A DNA stretch of 64,000 bases from Tipula vernalis. Taxonomy: Eukaryota > Arthropoda > Insecta > Diptera > Tipulidae. Below, piece by piece: positions 1 through 13,689 of this stretch. The notes under the pieces were generated by a model. That model did no database searches, was not told the DNA's origin, and saw only the letters and a list, made by a program, of their open reading frames with translations. Where the stretch lies: contig OY282560.1 of assembly GCA_958295665.1 (NCBI GenBank), positions 101,347,930 to 101,411,929 on the forward strand. The letters run 5' to 3'. A program made the position numbers and the translations under genes. The first letter of the stretch is position 1, and the number at the start of each line of letters is the position of its first letter.

Positions 1-6
1 TTATTT

Positions 7-3000
7 ATGCTGTCAGAATTGTATATCTTATGTAAGTTTCCAAAGTTAGAACTTGAATTTGCGATGCCAAAAATCGATGCGTCATCTCCGAATTCGATGT
101 ATCATCGTTTCAGATTTCGACAAGTCACGTCAGAATTGAAATTTGTGATGTCGGAATTCGATAAATTAAGTCTCAATTTAATGTGTCATATCCGAATTTG
201 ATGTTAGAATTCGGTGCATCATGTCAGAATTCGATATATTATGATTGAATTTGAATTTCAGATGTCAATACATCATATCAATAAATCATACCCGAATAAA
301 ATAAATTATGTTAGAAATCGACATATCATATCAGAATTCCATGTGCTATGTCAAAATTCGATACCTCATGTCAGATTTCGATACTTCATGTCAGAATTCG
401 ATACGTTACGTCAGAATTTGAATTTTTGATGCCAGAATTCGAGTTATCTTGTCAGAATCCCATACTTTATGTCAGAATTAAATATGCAATATCAGATTTT
501 GTATTTATGATGTCAGAATTCTATATATTATGCCAGAACTCGATATCAGAAATCAAAATGTCATATATTCGAGATATTATGCCAGAATCCGATAAATTAT
601 GTCAGAATTTATTACTTCATGTCAGAATTTGAATATCAGATGCCAAAATTCGATATATTATGATATCAAGCCAAAATTTGATATGTCAGGTGAATTTATA
701 ATGAATTATGTAGTTTGGTACATCTTGTTGGTACAAGATATGTCTGAAGTCAGAATATAAATTTTTGGTGTCGGAATTCTACAATATATATCATAATTCT
801 GCATAATACGTTAAAATTCGATGTGTTATGTCAGAATATGAATTTATAATGTCAGAATTGTTATTTATCTCTTCCAGAATTCGTAAGGTCTTGTCACAAT
901 TAGATAATGATGTCAGAATTCCAGTTGTTATATCAGAATTTCAATTTTTGGTTTTAGAATTCTACATACATATATGACGTAAGAATTCATAAGTATAATT
1001 TTAAAGATACTTCATATCAGGATTCGATAAATCATAACAGAATTCGATATGTCTTATCAGAATTTGAATCTTCGATATTAAAATTCGATACCTCATGTCA
1101 GATTTCGATACTTAATGTCAGAATTCGATACGTCACGTCAGAATTTGAATTTTTTATGCCAGAATTTGAGTTATCTTGTCAGAATTCCATACTTTATGTC
1201 AGAACGAGATATGCAATATCAGAATTTGTATTTATGATGCCAGAATTCTATATATTATGCCAGAACTCGATATCAGAAATGAAATCGACATGCACATATT
1301 TGAGATATTATGCCAGAATCCGATAAATTATGTCAGAATTTATTACTTCATGTCAGAATTCGATAAGTCATATCAGAATTTGATTATCAGATGCCAAAAT
1401 TCGAGATATTATGATATCAAGCCAGATTTTGATATGTCAGGTGAATTTATAATGAAGTATGTAGTTTGATACATCTTGTTGGTACAAGATATGTCTGAAG
1501 TCAGAATTTAAATTTTTGGTGTCGGAATTCTATATCTATATCAGAATTATACATAAGACGTTATAATTCGATATGATATGTCAGAATATGAATTTATAAT
1601 GTCAGAATTGTATATCTTATGTGAAAATTAGATAAATAATGACAGAATTCGGTATGTCAAGCCAGAATTTGTGTTATTTATCTCTTCCAGAATTCGAAAG
1701 GTCTTGTCACAATTGGATAATGATAACAGAATTCAAGATGTTATATCAGAATTTCAATTTTTGGGTTTAGAATTCTACATATATGACGTAAGAATTCACA
1801 AGTCAAATTTTATAGACACTTCATATCAGGATTCGATAAATCATAACAGAATTCGATATATCTTATCAGAATTTGAATCTTCAATATCAAAATTCGATAC
1901 GTCATGTCAGATTTCGATACTTCATGCCAAAATTCGATACACCACGTCAGAATTTGAATTTTTGATGCCAGAATTTGAGTTATCTTGTCAGAATTCTATA
2001 CTTTATGTCAGAATGAGATGTTACATATTCGAGATATTATGGCAGAAACCGATAAATTACGTCAGAATTTGGTACTTCATGTCAGAATTCGATAAGTCAT
2101 GTCAGAATTTGAATCACGCCAGGATTTGATATGACGTGCCAGAATTTAAATTTATGGTGTCAGAGTTCGATATTGCCTGTCAGAATTCGAAATATCATGT
2201 CATGTCAGAATGTGAATTTATGTTGCAGTATGTAGTTCGGTACATCATGTCAAAATTTGATATACCAAGCCAAAACTCAATTAATAATTTTACATTTCGG
2301 TATATCTTATCAGAATTCGAATTTATGTATGTAAAGTCAGAATTCGATTTGTCCTGTCAAAATTAGAGTTAATGCTGCCCAAATTCGATACGTCCGAAGT
2401 GTCAGAATTTAAATTGTTTGTTTCGGAATTCTATATCTTATGTGAAAATTAGATAACTGATGACATAATTCGGTATGTAAGCTTTCAGAATTCCGTATAT
2501 CATCTCAAAATTCGATATGTTATGTCAAAATTCGAGATGTTATATGAGAATTTCAATTTTTGGTTTTAGAATTCTACATATGACGTAAGAATTCGATATC
2601 ACAAGTCAAATTTTATATATTACGTATTCGACATATCGTCACGTATTTGACTTATTCGGTCAAAATTCGACATGTATTATCAGAATTCAAAAGGTCATAT
2701 CAAAATTTGATATATCATCTCATGACTTCAGAATTCAATATTTATCACCTCAAAATTCGAGATACCTTATCAGAACTGGAAATGTCATTCAACACAATTT
2801 ATTGAATTTTGGTACAATATATCGAATTCTGACATAACATCTCGAATTTTTGGGATGATATATCAAATTATATCCAAAAATTCGATATATCATGTCAAAA
2901 ATTCGATAAATCTCTTCAGCGTTTGATTTTATGATGTCAGTTTAAGTTTTGGATGTTAAAATTCGAAATGTCATGTCAGAATTTTTTTTTATGTCATCGA

Positions 3001-3085
3001 AGTTGAAATTACGATCTCATAATACGATATCTCATGTCAGAATTCGATATATCATGCTAACTGATGTATGAATTCGATATGTCAT
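7..3085. repeat. Diverged ~20 bp minisatellite with higher-order copies
   Basis: The region is built from degenerate units of about 17-22 bp with a core like GTCAGAATTCGATAT, and most units keep GAATTC or a one-base variant. Longer blocks recur. The block starting AAAATTCGATACCTC near 353 recurs near 1080 and 1889, and the block TTATTTATCTCTTCCAGAA recurs near 862 and 1674, giving higher-order spacings of about 730-810 bp. Units become more diverged after about 2400. Several plus-strand open frames (62-152 codons) run through the array because stops are scarce in the unit; their repeated CQNS/MSEF-like residues are translated repeat, not protein. The array probably continues beyond the left edge. 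Confidence 0.9.
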
Positions 3086-6000
3086 AATTTGGGTTCTTTT
3101 GGAGTAAAGGCCGGTCTTTCTAGAGCGACCGGAACAACGTCTTCTTTCCTCATAAATTATATCCCCCCCCCCATTTCTTAGAATGTTCCAAGTTGGAATT
3201 TAACTTCTTGGATACAAATTTAGAAATTTTTAACACAGCGTCACGTTTCTTGATTCTAAAGTAGTTCTAGTTATAAAGTTCTAACAAATCTTCAGAATTT
3301 TAAATCAATTTTGAGTTTGTAATTTCTTCGTTTCTCAATTTTCTTTGTAAATTAAATTTTATCATTTATAAAATATTCTGAATTTAACAAAAATTCTGAA
3401 TTCTGATCTTGTATCGAATAAAAATTTGAAAAATCTCGGCTCAGCAAATTAATGTCTTACAAATATTGAATAGTTTCATAAATCGTGCAAACGTTCTTCA
3501 ATTATCTAGATAATCTCGGTGTATCGGTAAGTCTGTAAAGTCGTAGTGGCTCAATGCCAATCATCTTAATCTCGATAATAAATATAATCTTGAAAATCTA
3601 CAAAACAAAATCTCGCTTAACCCAGCATGTTTTATTTCTAATGTGGAAAAAATCGAAAATCTGTTATTCTGTTTAAAAAAAGCCAAATTACCAAGCAAAT
3701 TTCAAATTATTTCGAGAATAAACGAAATGCAATCCAATGACCGAAATAATTTCGAAAGAAAAGAAGAAAGATAAACAAAGTTAACAAAGCATTATCAGGT
3801 CACAAAGCTTCCTTGCATTTCAAGCAACGTTGGTATCAAAATCATTGGTAGTGCAAAATTTTTGAGATTTTTCCGATTTTTTGGCGTTTCCGAGATTATT
3901 AGAGATTATGTCTTAAACCATTTAAAGTTATCAAACACAATTTCTTGCATTTCACCAACCAAGACGTTAGAAGAATTTTCTTCGCTATAAATCTGTTGCC
4001 TGGGTGTATCAAGCCAGGTGTATCAATTAATTCATTATTGATCACAGTCTAGAGATTATGTTTTATTTAACTCCTAAAATGAATTGAAAAATAAAAGAAG
4101 CGTCAAATCAGTATGCGCGGGACAAACGCTGCGATCAATAATGAAAAAAAAATAAAAAATTCTTTGTAATACTCTTTAGTTCTATAGAATCACGTGACGA
4201 TCGACTGATCGCGATATTATAGAAACGATCTCACACCAAGATCGCACTACACCAAAAACACAATAATTATTCTAAATGCTCATTATTAAAATATTATGAT
4301 CGTCTGCTCGAAAATAAAAACCACGTGATCTATTTAGCGCGGGTGATCATCGTCTACAAGTAAAGTATAGTAAGTAGTACATAACCATAACCTTGTACAT
4401 ATTATAAAAAAAAATCGATCATATATTTTCGTCTCATGGAATTTTAATATTAATCCATCACGTATTAGGTGTAGGTATGTGTATAGAGAAAACATTTTTA
4501 ATTAATTTTAGTCGCGTGTAATTTTAATTATAAGCAGAGCGCGCACCGCGCACACACAAATAATAATCATTTGTCATCGAAAATAAACAGATTTGGATAA
4601 TTTTTATTGTCCGATTGTTCGTTCTGTTTTATTATTATTTATTATATTATATGAATATAATTAAAAATACACATACCATATACATAACTGCATATAATTG
4701 AAGATGATGAAATATGGTTTTGAGGAGGCGAGGTGTGATTGAAGGAGCACGAGGGATACATGTATACATGTTTCTTGTACAATTCGCGGGATTATGAATT
4801 TTAATTAGTTTTTTACTTTCTTGTTATTTATTAATTTTAATTAATAGACATCAAGGCACCCGAAATATAATAATTTCGCTGTTTTTTTTTTTTTTTTTGT
4901 TTTTGTATTATTTATTATAGCTGCGCGCGAGAAACGTTTAAGGTATGTTCGCATAAATATAAGTCGTGCTCTCGCAGTTATATAGTAAACAGCAAAAAAA
5001 TAAATGTTTTGTATATAGGTATGTACATAATAATTATATTTATTATTTAATTATTTCGTTTTTTTTTTTTTTTTTTGTATTTTTAGTATTCTTCGCATAT
5101 TTGTTTATATACAAAACGACTTAAGTTCATTTTAAGACTTTAAGTCTTGTGCGCGATATAATGACTATAATTTTATTTTTTTTTTTGTATCTTTTCGCAT
5201 TTTTTAAGATTTTATTTTCTGTTAATGCAATTTATTGCATTTATAAGTAAAAAAAAATATAAATAAATAAATAAACCGGTCAACCAAGTTAATGACGACA
5301 AAACAAACCCGATGTACAAACATATGTATGGATGTATGAAGAATTAACAAACAAACAAAAAATTAAATAAAAATTAAGATGGAATCTTTTCGCGATGTTT
5401 TGGTTTTTTTTTATATACATATATAAAAAAATTCAATTGTTTATATTTTGTTTAATTTTTTGCGTGATTTGAATAATTAATCAATCAATATTTATTAAAA
5501 ATGTATACAATTTATTTACATTTTTTTTTGTGGTTTTATTATTTGTTTTAAAAATCTTAAAATAAATAATTATACACAGATTGTATGCGGTTAGATATTT
5601 TATATTTTTATAACTATATATGGGAAATATTTAAATTGATCTTCAACAACGGGTGACGCCATTTTGTTCAGAATATTTTTTTTTAGTTTATGCATGCGCG
5701 GATTTTGTAATTTTTTTTTTTGGCGCCATTTTGATTAGATAAGATAATGTAATGTATAGTATATACAATGTATTTATTTTAGCGCCGTATTTAGTTACGA
5801 TTTGTGGAGAGAGATTGACAGATATAAATAACAAATGCGTTTTATTATTGTGTAATTTAGATGTTGTGATTTGCAATTAGCATTCACCGATAAGTTGGTG
5901 TCAAATTCGTTGTTGAATTTATTCAGAATTTATTTACAATTGCTATTCAATGTTTTATTCTAGTATTATTCTATAATTTTGATTCATTTTATATGTTTTT

Positions 6001-6475
6001 AAATATCCAAATTTAGATTTCCAATGGGAGTTTTAGAATTAAAATTTTTGTTGTCTTATCTCAATGTCCATAGAAGTGACCCATTTTATTTCTAAGGTGT
6101 TCCTGTGCTGTAAGCTACAGTTGTAATTTGAAAATTTAAGAGTTTTCTTGATTTAAAACTTAGATTTTGTAATTTGTAAATCTAGTTGTTTAATCGAAGA
6201 TTTCGAACCAAATTTTGGAATTTAATTTATTTATTTGTAAACATAAAATTAAATATGAAAATTTTTAAATTTAATATCTGAGGAGTTTTAAGTATTTGGA
6301 ATCTGGAATAATATTTTCAAAATTTGGCCGAATATCTCCACATTTTAAAAATGTATAGGAGGAGTAAAAAACATCGCTGTTTACATTTATTGCTGACAAA
6401 TCAGATAATTTAAATTTTTTATATGACTTTTGACTATAGTGTCTAACAATGGAAATAACTGATTTTTGGCCAAAA
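3086..6475. other. AT-rich non-coding DNA
   Basis: No coding region is supported. The stretch holds long homopolymer tracts, for example poly(T) near 4880 and 5060, and simple AT repeats. Two CACGTG E-box hexamers lie near 4193 and 4323, the first as TCACGTGA. It could be intron or intergenic DNA; nothing in the sequence decides. Confidence 0.6.
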
Positions 6476-6479
6476 TTTT

Positions 6480-6745
6480 TAAACCGATGTGTGAAGGTCC
6501 ATAACTTCTAATCATGAAGATAAAGTAGATTTATTTACGACTATGACTGATTTCGTGCTTGTATAAAGAAGAAACAAAAAAGTGTCAAATAACAATTAAG
6601 TACATGAGATAAATCTAAGTAGCGGAGTATTATGGTTAGCTGGCCCAGGACAAAATATAAATACAATACACCCATCCCCCGATTTACATGGTACTTTTTT
6701 ACACGACTTCGCTTTTACACGGTTTGAAAAAAAATAATAATTTCT
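6480..6745 (+). repeat. Inverted repeat arm A
   Basis: This segment matches the reverse complement of about 10,080-10,350. Shared landmarks include GACTATGACTGATTTCGTGC, then CTTGTATAAAG, GAAACAAAAAAGTG, and ACACCCATCCCCC followed by ATTTACA. The arms differ by substitutions and small indels. They may be two copies of one short interspersed element in opposite orientation, or the ends of a larger non-coding element. Confidence 0.75.
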
Positions 6746-9214
6746 TTAAAAATTTATTTAAAAAGTTTTAAACATTGAAATTATTTTTTTTAAAGTTTTT
6801 ATTTAATATTACTAATTCATTATTTTATGATGGAGCAAATGTTCGTCAAAGAGGATAGACGTGTTCTTTTCTATCCTCTTCAAAAATTTAATTTAATTTT
6901 ATTTTTATCTTTATTTTTGTTTTATTTATGTACTGTTATGTATACACTTTATACACATAAATTCAATTTTAGTGAAATAATAATTAAAGTGTAGTGAAAT
7001 ATTAAAGTGTAATTTTGGAAAATGCATTTATCAGGCAATGTTTTTTATTCATGGATAAAGAAATCAAATTATTGTTTTTTTTCTTAGGTGCATGATTTTG
7101 ACTTTTGTGTGATTGTACATGAAATTATATTTCAATTTTAATTACTAAATTTAATAATTGGATAGTATTAAAATGATATTAACTTAAATAGAAATACCGA
7201 CGTATTAATTTCATGTATTTTTACGCACACTTATATGCGTTCTTGTGTTAATATTTGCTTGAAACATGATATATAACAAAGCCAACAATGGGTTTGTGCA
7301 GCCGTCTCATTCGCTCTTTGTATAGATTCTGTCAAGGAAATGTACTATGTTTATATTGTTGGTTTTTGTCTTGTAATATGCGAACAACAACAAAACAAAG
7401 AGATTTTTTTTGTTGGTTTTGGTATAGTCGTCACAAATATTTTCCTGTAGCTTGATACATTGATCAGGTATATTTGTATGTGCGCTATAAGGGTAGCATC
7501 TATAATATTAGGAAAACATGATAAATCTTCTGCGGCGCACATGAATGATGGTAGAAAATATTTACCTTCAAGGTGTGTTGGTGGTTTAGTATATAAGATT
7601 ATGTTATTTGTATTTTGGTGTTCTTTTTTGTTTTTTCTCTTTGTGTTTTGTGTATTCATGAAACAACTATGATAGGCTTGATAAAACATGAACTATACAA
7701 GCGCAATAAATTTTAGTGTATTCGACTCATATAGGATTCTTATACTTTGTATAATCGAATAAGTTTGAGTCAAATTGGAAACCGCCTTATACAATTCATT
7801 TAAAATAGTTTGTTTAGGTATGATTAATAATTTTTTACAGAGTATTACAAACTGCATCAAATTGATTTTAAATTATTTTAATTAATATTATAAAATTATA
7901 AATTAACTAACTATATAAATAAAATGCTAATTTGGAAATGTTAAAGACTTATTCATTTATGTGTGCAAAATTTCGATTAAACGAATGTGAACAACGTGGA
8001 ATTATGTAAAAACATTTCGGAAGGCTAAATGTTTTGAATTTAATTATTAACTTAATGGAATTTATTGAAGTTTAGATTGTAGGTTTCACACACAAACGTC
8101 ATGATGACTTATATGGCACACTGATAAATTTTTAAGAAAATATTGTTTTATTTTCCTTGCATTGATTTATTATTTACTTACTTTGCTTGCTTGATTTGGC
8201 AGGGTAATATGTCCGTAAACTGAGTTAAAGTTTTATGGATATATTTATATTTATTTATTGATAAAGAAATCTGAAGTTTTAATTATATAAATTCTATTAA
8301 ATTAATTTAGATTAAATTAAGAATTTACAAATTGAATAAATTATATAAATAAAACTAATATAGAAACATTAATTTTTGGTTGAATTGAGTTTGGTTTTGC
8401 AACACGCAAGGAAGAATTTATTTATGCATGCCAAATTGTGAAATAATTATTTTCGTTTATTTAAAATTTTTGGATGTTTTATTTTATTGTTGTTAAACCC
8501 TAATTAAAAGACATATGTTTAATTAATCTATGATTTTATTTTATTTTTATTGCTCTAGAAACCTTTTCCTTTTTTTATTAAAATATTTATTTTAGTTTAA
8601 TTGTTGAAAATGTATCGATATTTTTATATTTTTTTATATTTTTATTGTTAAGAAACCTATTTACTAGAAATTTTATTTTAATTTTAATTTTTATGTGCAA
8701 AGCACCTTTAGTTTTTAGTTGTTGGATGGCATTTTATTCTCTTGTAAATAATTGTAGTCTTACTTTGGGAATTTTACAGCGGCAATGCCATGTATTTTCA
8801 TTCCGGAATGAATAGTTTCAAACCAGGTTTTGTTGGTATAGAGCTATTCTAGTGATGGTTTTAAAAATTTTGTTTGTTTTATTTAATTTTAATGTCGATT
8901 GATATAAGTAAAAGAAAATTATTTTCGGTTTTTATTTTGAACATAATTTGCATTTTTATTTTTATACTAATAACTATTTCTGTGACCAAAGTAAGATGGC
9001 AGAAATATGTATGATAATCACGATGACAACCATTGGTTTACCGTTGTGCTGTTTTCTGTTTGGATTTTTTAGTTTATTAATATTATTAATATTTTTAAAA
9101 TTGATTTATTTGTTCTATGGGGAATAATTTATAATTTATTTCAGAGAATTTTTTGTGTTGTCTTGTGCTGACAATTTTTATCATTTTTTATCAATTTTTA
9201 TAAATATTACTGAA
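6746..9214. other. AT-rich non-coding DNA
   Basis: No coding region, RNA gene or named repeat is supported. The ORF pair around 7350-7690 on both strands has no recognisable motif and AT-driven composition. Confidence 0.5.
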
Positions 9215-9440
9215 TAATCATACTAACTGCTTGCTATACCTGGATGTTTGTAACCGAGCTAATTCAATCACTACTAATTATCCTATCCTATCCTTAGGTT
9301 TTGCTGTGTGTGAAAGGACCCGGCCAGGTTTTGACATGGAGGTGTTACATTTATGTAGTGTCGGGGGTGGTTGTGATTTCTTTGTTGTAATGGTGCTTCG
9401 ATGTCCTCAATGGAAAGCATTCATCTGTGTCATAAAGTTG
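9215..9440. repeat. Direct duplication, copy 1
   Basis: This copy recurs at about 9800-10,035 in the same orientation. Shared blocks include CTATACCT, GGTGTGAAAG-like sequence, ACCCGGCCAGG, ACATTTATGTAGT and TTGTTGTAATGGTGCTT, with about 15-25% differences by eye. It is more GC-rich than its surroundings. The identity of the repeat is unknown. Confidence 0.8.
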
Positions 9441-9799
9441 GTGTGACAAATCAATTTCTCTTGAATTTTTAGCCTTGAATTGAGAAGCCTCCATATTTGT
9501 TTTCATAAAATGTTAATTTTTTTGTATTGTGTAATATATTCTATTTTGTCCATTAATATATTTTAATTAATTTAGTTTTAAAAAATGTATCTTATCTCTT
9601 GCTTAATTTGCTAATAAATAATCCAATTTTCAGAATAAACTTAGTTCTAGAATTAATCATTATTATAGGTATTACAAGGATCAAAATTAATCCCGAATTT
9701 CAGATTTAAATTTTAGCTTGAATCAACCCTCCAGGATCAACAAGTAGTGAATAAGCTGTAGTTTAGAAATTGTGTTGTCCTGTGCTAACTATTTTTACT
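9441..9799. other. AT-rich spacer between duplicated segments
   Basis: No gene or further repeat was recognised in this spacer. Confidence 0.5.
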
Positions 9800-10035
9800 A
9801 TATAATTACTAACAATTTGCTAACTATCGGCTATACCTAGGTATTTGTAACCGGGCCGATTCTGTCACTTCTAACGATCCTATCCTATCCTTCGGTTTTG
9901 TTGTGTGTGAAAGGGTACACGGTGGGACCCGGCCAGGGGTGGACATGATGCTGTCACATTTATGTAGTATCGTGGGTGGTTGTGCTCTCCTTGTTGTAAT
10001 GGTGCTTAGGTATCTTCAATGGGGAAAGCATAACA
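9800..10035. repeat. Direct duplication, copy 2
   Basis: This is the second copy of the 9215-9440 segment. It carries an extra GTACACGGTGGG stretch before the shared ACCCGGCCAGG block. It lies directly inside inverted repeat arm B. Confidence 0.8.
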
Positions 10036-10079
10036 CGGGATTTTTACTAATTTATTATTTTATATTTTAAACTAAGTAT

Positions 10080-10350
10080 TTTACTTAATTTTGCGATTTA
10101 CACAATTTTTCATAAAAAACCCGTTTTTCCATTTTCACGGTTTTCTGCTTAACCAATCTACCGTGTAAATTGGGGGATGGGTGTATGAAACATTTTTGCG
10201 CTCCCCAACTTAGCTTAGATTTATTTGTAATTGTTGATTGGCACTTTTTTGTTTCACCTTTATACAAGCACGAAATCAGTCATAGTCGGAATTAAATAAA
10301 CCTACTTTTCCCCATGATATGAAGTTGGGGAGCTCAAAGATGTTCTATAT
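10080..10350 (-). repeat. Inverted repeat arm B
   Basis: This is the reverse-complement partner of 6480-6745, about 3.3 kb away. It carries the same CACCCATCCCCC, GAAACAAAAAAGTG and GACTATGACTGATTTCGTGC landmarks on the minus strand. The open frame on the minus strand here is a by-product of the repeat. Confidence 0.75.
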
Positions 10351-12690
10351 ACTCTTGGGCCAGCTGGCCATAGAAATAAAATAAAAATCTAATCGGATTT
10401 GTGTGTGTATATGTTTAAATATATTCATTTCGTTATCCGCCATTTTTTTGTTAAAAACTTCATAGGCTCAATTTTAAATATTTTATTCTAAAAGTAAGGC
10501 AGAAACAGCAAACAATTTTATTTTACTACTTTTAAACGGATATTTAAAAAAATAAATAAAAAAACTTTTTAAGTTAAACACTTTTACTGAAAATGGACTA
10601 AAAAATAAAAAATATTTTTTTTTGAACAAAAAATTTTCCTTCACCAGTTGTCAATATTTACAACTTTTAATTTGTTTTTTTAACTATTAACAATGAAGAT
10701 TATTAAGTTAATATAAGATGTTATGTTATGATAGAAATTCTTTTTTAAGAAATGGTGAAGGAAAATTTATTTTTTAATTTTTAATCTATTTTCAATAAAA
10801 GTGTTTATCTTAAAAAGTTAGCTGTTATTTATTTTTATGTTATACTTTTTAGTCACCTTTTCCTTTAACTTTACCTTTACCATCATCTTTGCCATTACCA
10901 TTACCATTACTATCACCAATACCATCATGTTTGTTTTATTGACTAATGTTTTCCTAGCATAGGTCATTTAAGAATATGTGGAATCACCACTACAGTTTTC
11001 TTCGAAAGGAGGTATGTACGCAAAGTTTGAAAGAAATCGGTTCAGTAGAAATAGGTGAAAAATTGATTGCAAGATCTGACTAAAAAAGAGATTTGATGTT
11101 AAATAAAAGTGTTTAAAAAACAGAGACAAATAATAAAATATTAATATCAGAGGTTAATGTAATGAAATGAAATATGTAATGTATTTCCGTTTTTATTTAA
11201 AATTAAATAAAAATTAAATTTCTGCGCTATTCTGTTTGATTGGCACCATTCTTCCTCAACTTTAGTACAAAACCACACAGCATTATGCGCATATATTCTC
11301 GGGCAAACTCTGTGACATGCTTAAACTTAAGCGGTTTAAACGGTGCGGTTTTGTATAAAGAATATCATCTGAAGATTTTCACTAGACAGTATGTTAGGCT
11401 TTTCCCATGAATGGAATTCACTCAATCTTAATACCGATAGTGTAAATCGATGCTTTTTGGTAGCAACCGTTTTGTCAAATTTGATTAAATAATTTATTAT
11501 TGAACGATTAATTATTGACTGACAATTATTGACTGACCTAACTCTTTGTAAAAATAACGCTTGAAATTGTTTGAAATCAATATTTTATGCCATTGTTTAT
11601 ATTTACATCAACTTAAAAAATTCCTTATTTTTTAATGTCGGCTAATTTAAGTGACGAATTGGTTATGAAAATATGATAAAAATTAAATTTTTCGATCAAG
11701 TTTACGCATTTAAAAGAAGGGTCAGTTATCTATCAATATTTATTAAAAATAGTCACAAATTTCGTAAATTTGTTCTCGTTTTACTCATTTTTTATAATAA
11801 AATCGAGATAAAATACTATTTTTTCATTTTAAAACGAAGTACTGGCTAAACTAAGTCTTGAGAAATTGTTAAGAGTCTGCAATTTGGTTTCGATCTGTGA
11901 GAATTGTGAAAATAAATCACTTTTCAATCATCTCATCAGGCTGTAGCGACTGAACTGCTAACTTATTACTCTGCACTGGAAGTACTAGCGCATCTTACAA
12001 TTATTGTTCGAAATTGGCAATAGATTCAACAGCTATTGGTAAAAGCGAATTATAAAAATGGAGATTACCTCCAATGAAAACATATTATAGTTGTAGAAGC
12101 TCTTTGTAGTGATCCCTTACAAATTCTTGTTTTAATTTGTTGAAACAAAAATGATTGATTATCACCGATAACATCGTTCAAAGTTTCTGCAACTTTTTTT
12201 ATTTTCTATTTCAGGTTAGTATCTTTTTTTTATCTAAACCATTCAAAGCACTTTTAAATCGCACAAAAATACGCACATTCGGTTCAGTATTACCTGAAAA
12301 CTTTGAAGTGTGAAAAAATATGCTTCTCTAAAAATTTTGTTCCTAAAATATGCAAGCACCGTTCAATTTGCCAGTAGCACTGATTCTTTAATATTTGGTA
12401 AAAAGTAGCACTGATTCTTTAATATTTGATTCCGTTACTAATACAAAACAGCATCAGTCGTCTTTAGTACCTGTTCTGGGAGAAAGTCTAGGAACCTCTA
12501 AAAGCTGAATCAATCCCTGTGCACGTTGTGTAGAGGTACGGTTTATATTTAAATCGTCCGCGGTTATAACGTGAATTGCAAATCTGTCACTTAATATGCA
12601 TTTATAAGTACATGCGACAAGCCTAGTCATAATACAACTCTTTCTTCGCTTTTTCTTAACTGTGGACGGTTTGCAGCATGGATCAGTACC
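10351..12690. other. AT-rich non-coding DNA with two small tandem repeats
   Basis: No coding region is supported. Within it, 10,852-10,930 is a degenerate (TTACCA)n-like pyrimidine-rich tract, and 12,373-12,428 is a tandem duplication of a ~31 bp unit beginning AGTAGCACTGATTC. Nothing else was recognised. Confidence 0.55.
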
Positions 12691-12694
12691 AAGG

Positions 12695-12782
12695 GTTGTT
12701 GACATATTCCCAAGGGACAAAATCCAGCGGGACATAATCCCGAGGCTACAAAATCTCGACGGTACAAAATCCCGAGGGGAGT
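12695..12782 (-). repeat. CGGGATTTTGTACC-type minisatellite, minus orientation
   Basis: Four to five degenerate ~16 bp units read as GGGACAAAATCCCGAGG-like on the plus strand. They are the reverse complement of the array at 16,385-16,625, so matching minisatellites bracket the 12.7-16.6 kb nest in opposite orientation. Confidence 0.75.
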
Positions 12783-12831
12783 TAATAAAAATTAAAAAAA
12801 AAATGTGTTTGCAACTCATGGGATACCCAAC

Positions 12832-13318
12832 GTTATGATATGTGATAACATGCCATTTGCGTCGCATGAAATGGAGGATTTCAGCAAAAACTGAGAATTT
12901 GTAATAAAAACATCGAGCCCAACGTACTCAAGATCGAATGGGCATGCCGAAAAAGCAGTCAATATAGCAAAGAACCTGATTAAGAAAGCAATAGAAGACA
13001 AGAAGGATATCCAATATGTGCTGTTGGAGTACAGGAATCATCCAGTCGCCAATTTAGGTGTGCCACCAAGTCAGTTATTGTTCAATCGGCGAACTGGAAC
13101 GAAAATTCCGATAAGGGAGAGTATGTTTTAACCCAGAGTAGAATTAAATGTAATAGCAAAATTAAAAGCGAATCAGGAGAAGTCAAAAAACTATTACGAT
13201 AGACGAACAATGAAAAGAACTGATTTTGCTGTGGCAAACTGTAGTATATAGAAAAAATAATGTATGGGAACCAGCGCTTATTATGGAAAAGCACAATAAT
13301 CTTCGGGGTCGTAACGAT
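12832..13318 (+). pseudogene. Ty3/gypsy-type integrase C-terminal remnant
   Basis: The plus-strand reading shows the end of a retroviral-type integrase core and its C-terminal region. In order it has CDNMPF (the second catalytic Asp context, usually SDNGxxF), TSSPTYSRSNGHAEKAV (the conserved S-P-x-Y-x-x-S-N-G-x-A-E block containing the catalytic Glu), a LLEYRNHPV block, LLFNRRTGTKIP, a KLKANQEKSKNYYDRRT block, and VWEPALI after a frameshift. These are hallmarks of insect Ty3/gypsy pol. The copy is dead: there is a TGA where Trp is expected near 12,897, a TAA after IRESMF near 13,130, further stops near 13,250 and a frameshift. No LTRs, RT or gag were found nearby. The right side is cut by the AAAATCCCGC minisatellite. 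Confidence 0.85.
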
Positions 13319-13545
13319 ATCCCGCATTTCAAAATCTCGCTTTATCAAAATCCCGCAAAAAAAAAAATCCCGCTTTTTAAAATCCCGCTTTTCAAAATCC
13401 CGCTTTTCAAAATCCCGCTTTTTAAAATCCCGCTTTTTAAAATCCCGCTTTTATTTAAAAATAAAAAATCCCGAATTTAAATCCCGCTTTTTAATAATTA
13501 ATATTTTATTAGTTTTAATAATAAAATTAATTTTAAAATCCCGCA
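13306..13545 (-). repeat. AAAATCCCGCTTTT 17 bp minisatellite (left arm)
   Basis: Tandem units of about 17 bp (AAAATCCCGCTTTTTA/C), with six nearly identical copies around 13,371-13,455, flanked by looser copies. The outer edge, GTAACGATATCCCGCATTTC near 13,311, mirrors the reverse complement of the right edge near 16,240-16,266. This suggests 13,306-16,270 is a foldback-type element with minisatellite arms. Confidence 0.85.
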
Positions 13546-13689
13546 GACTTTTACCCCATACAAAAGAATGGGTCTGACTACTGCGGTTTAGAGCCAGTAC
13601 GAAAAAATACTGCAGCCTCCATCCTTTCCCATTAGGTTTCTAATTTAATTTGCTGTCGAAAACAAGACAAATATATTTTTCGATGAAAA

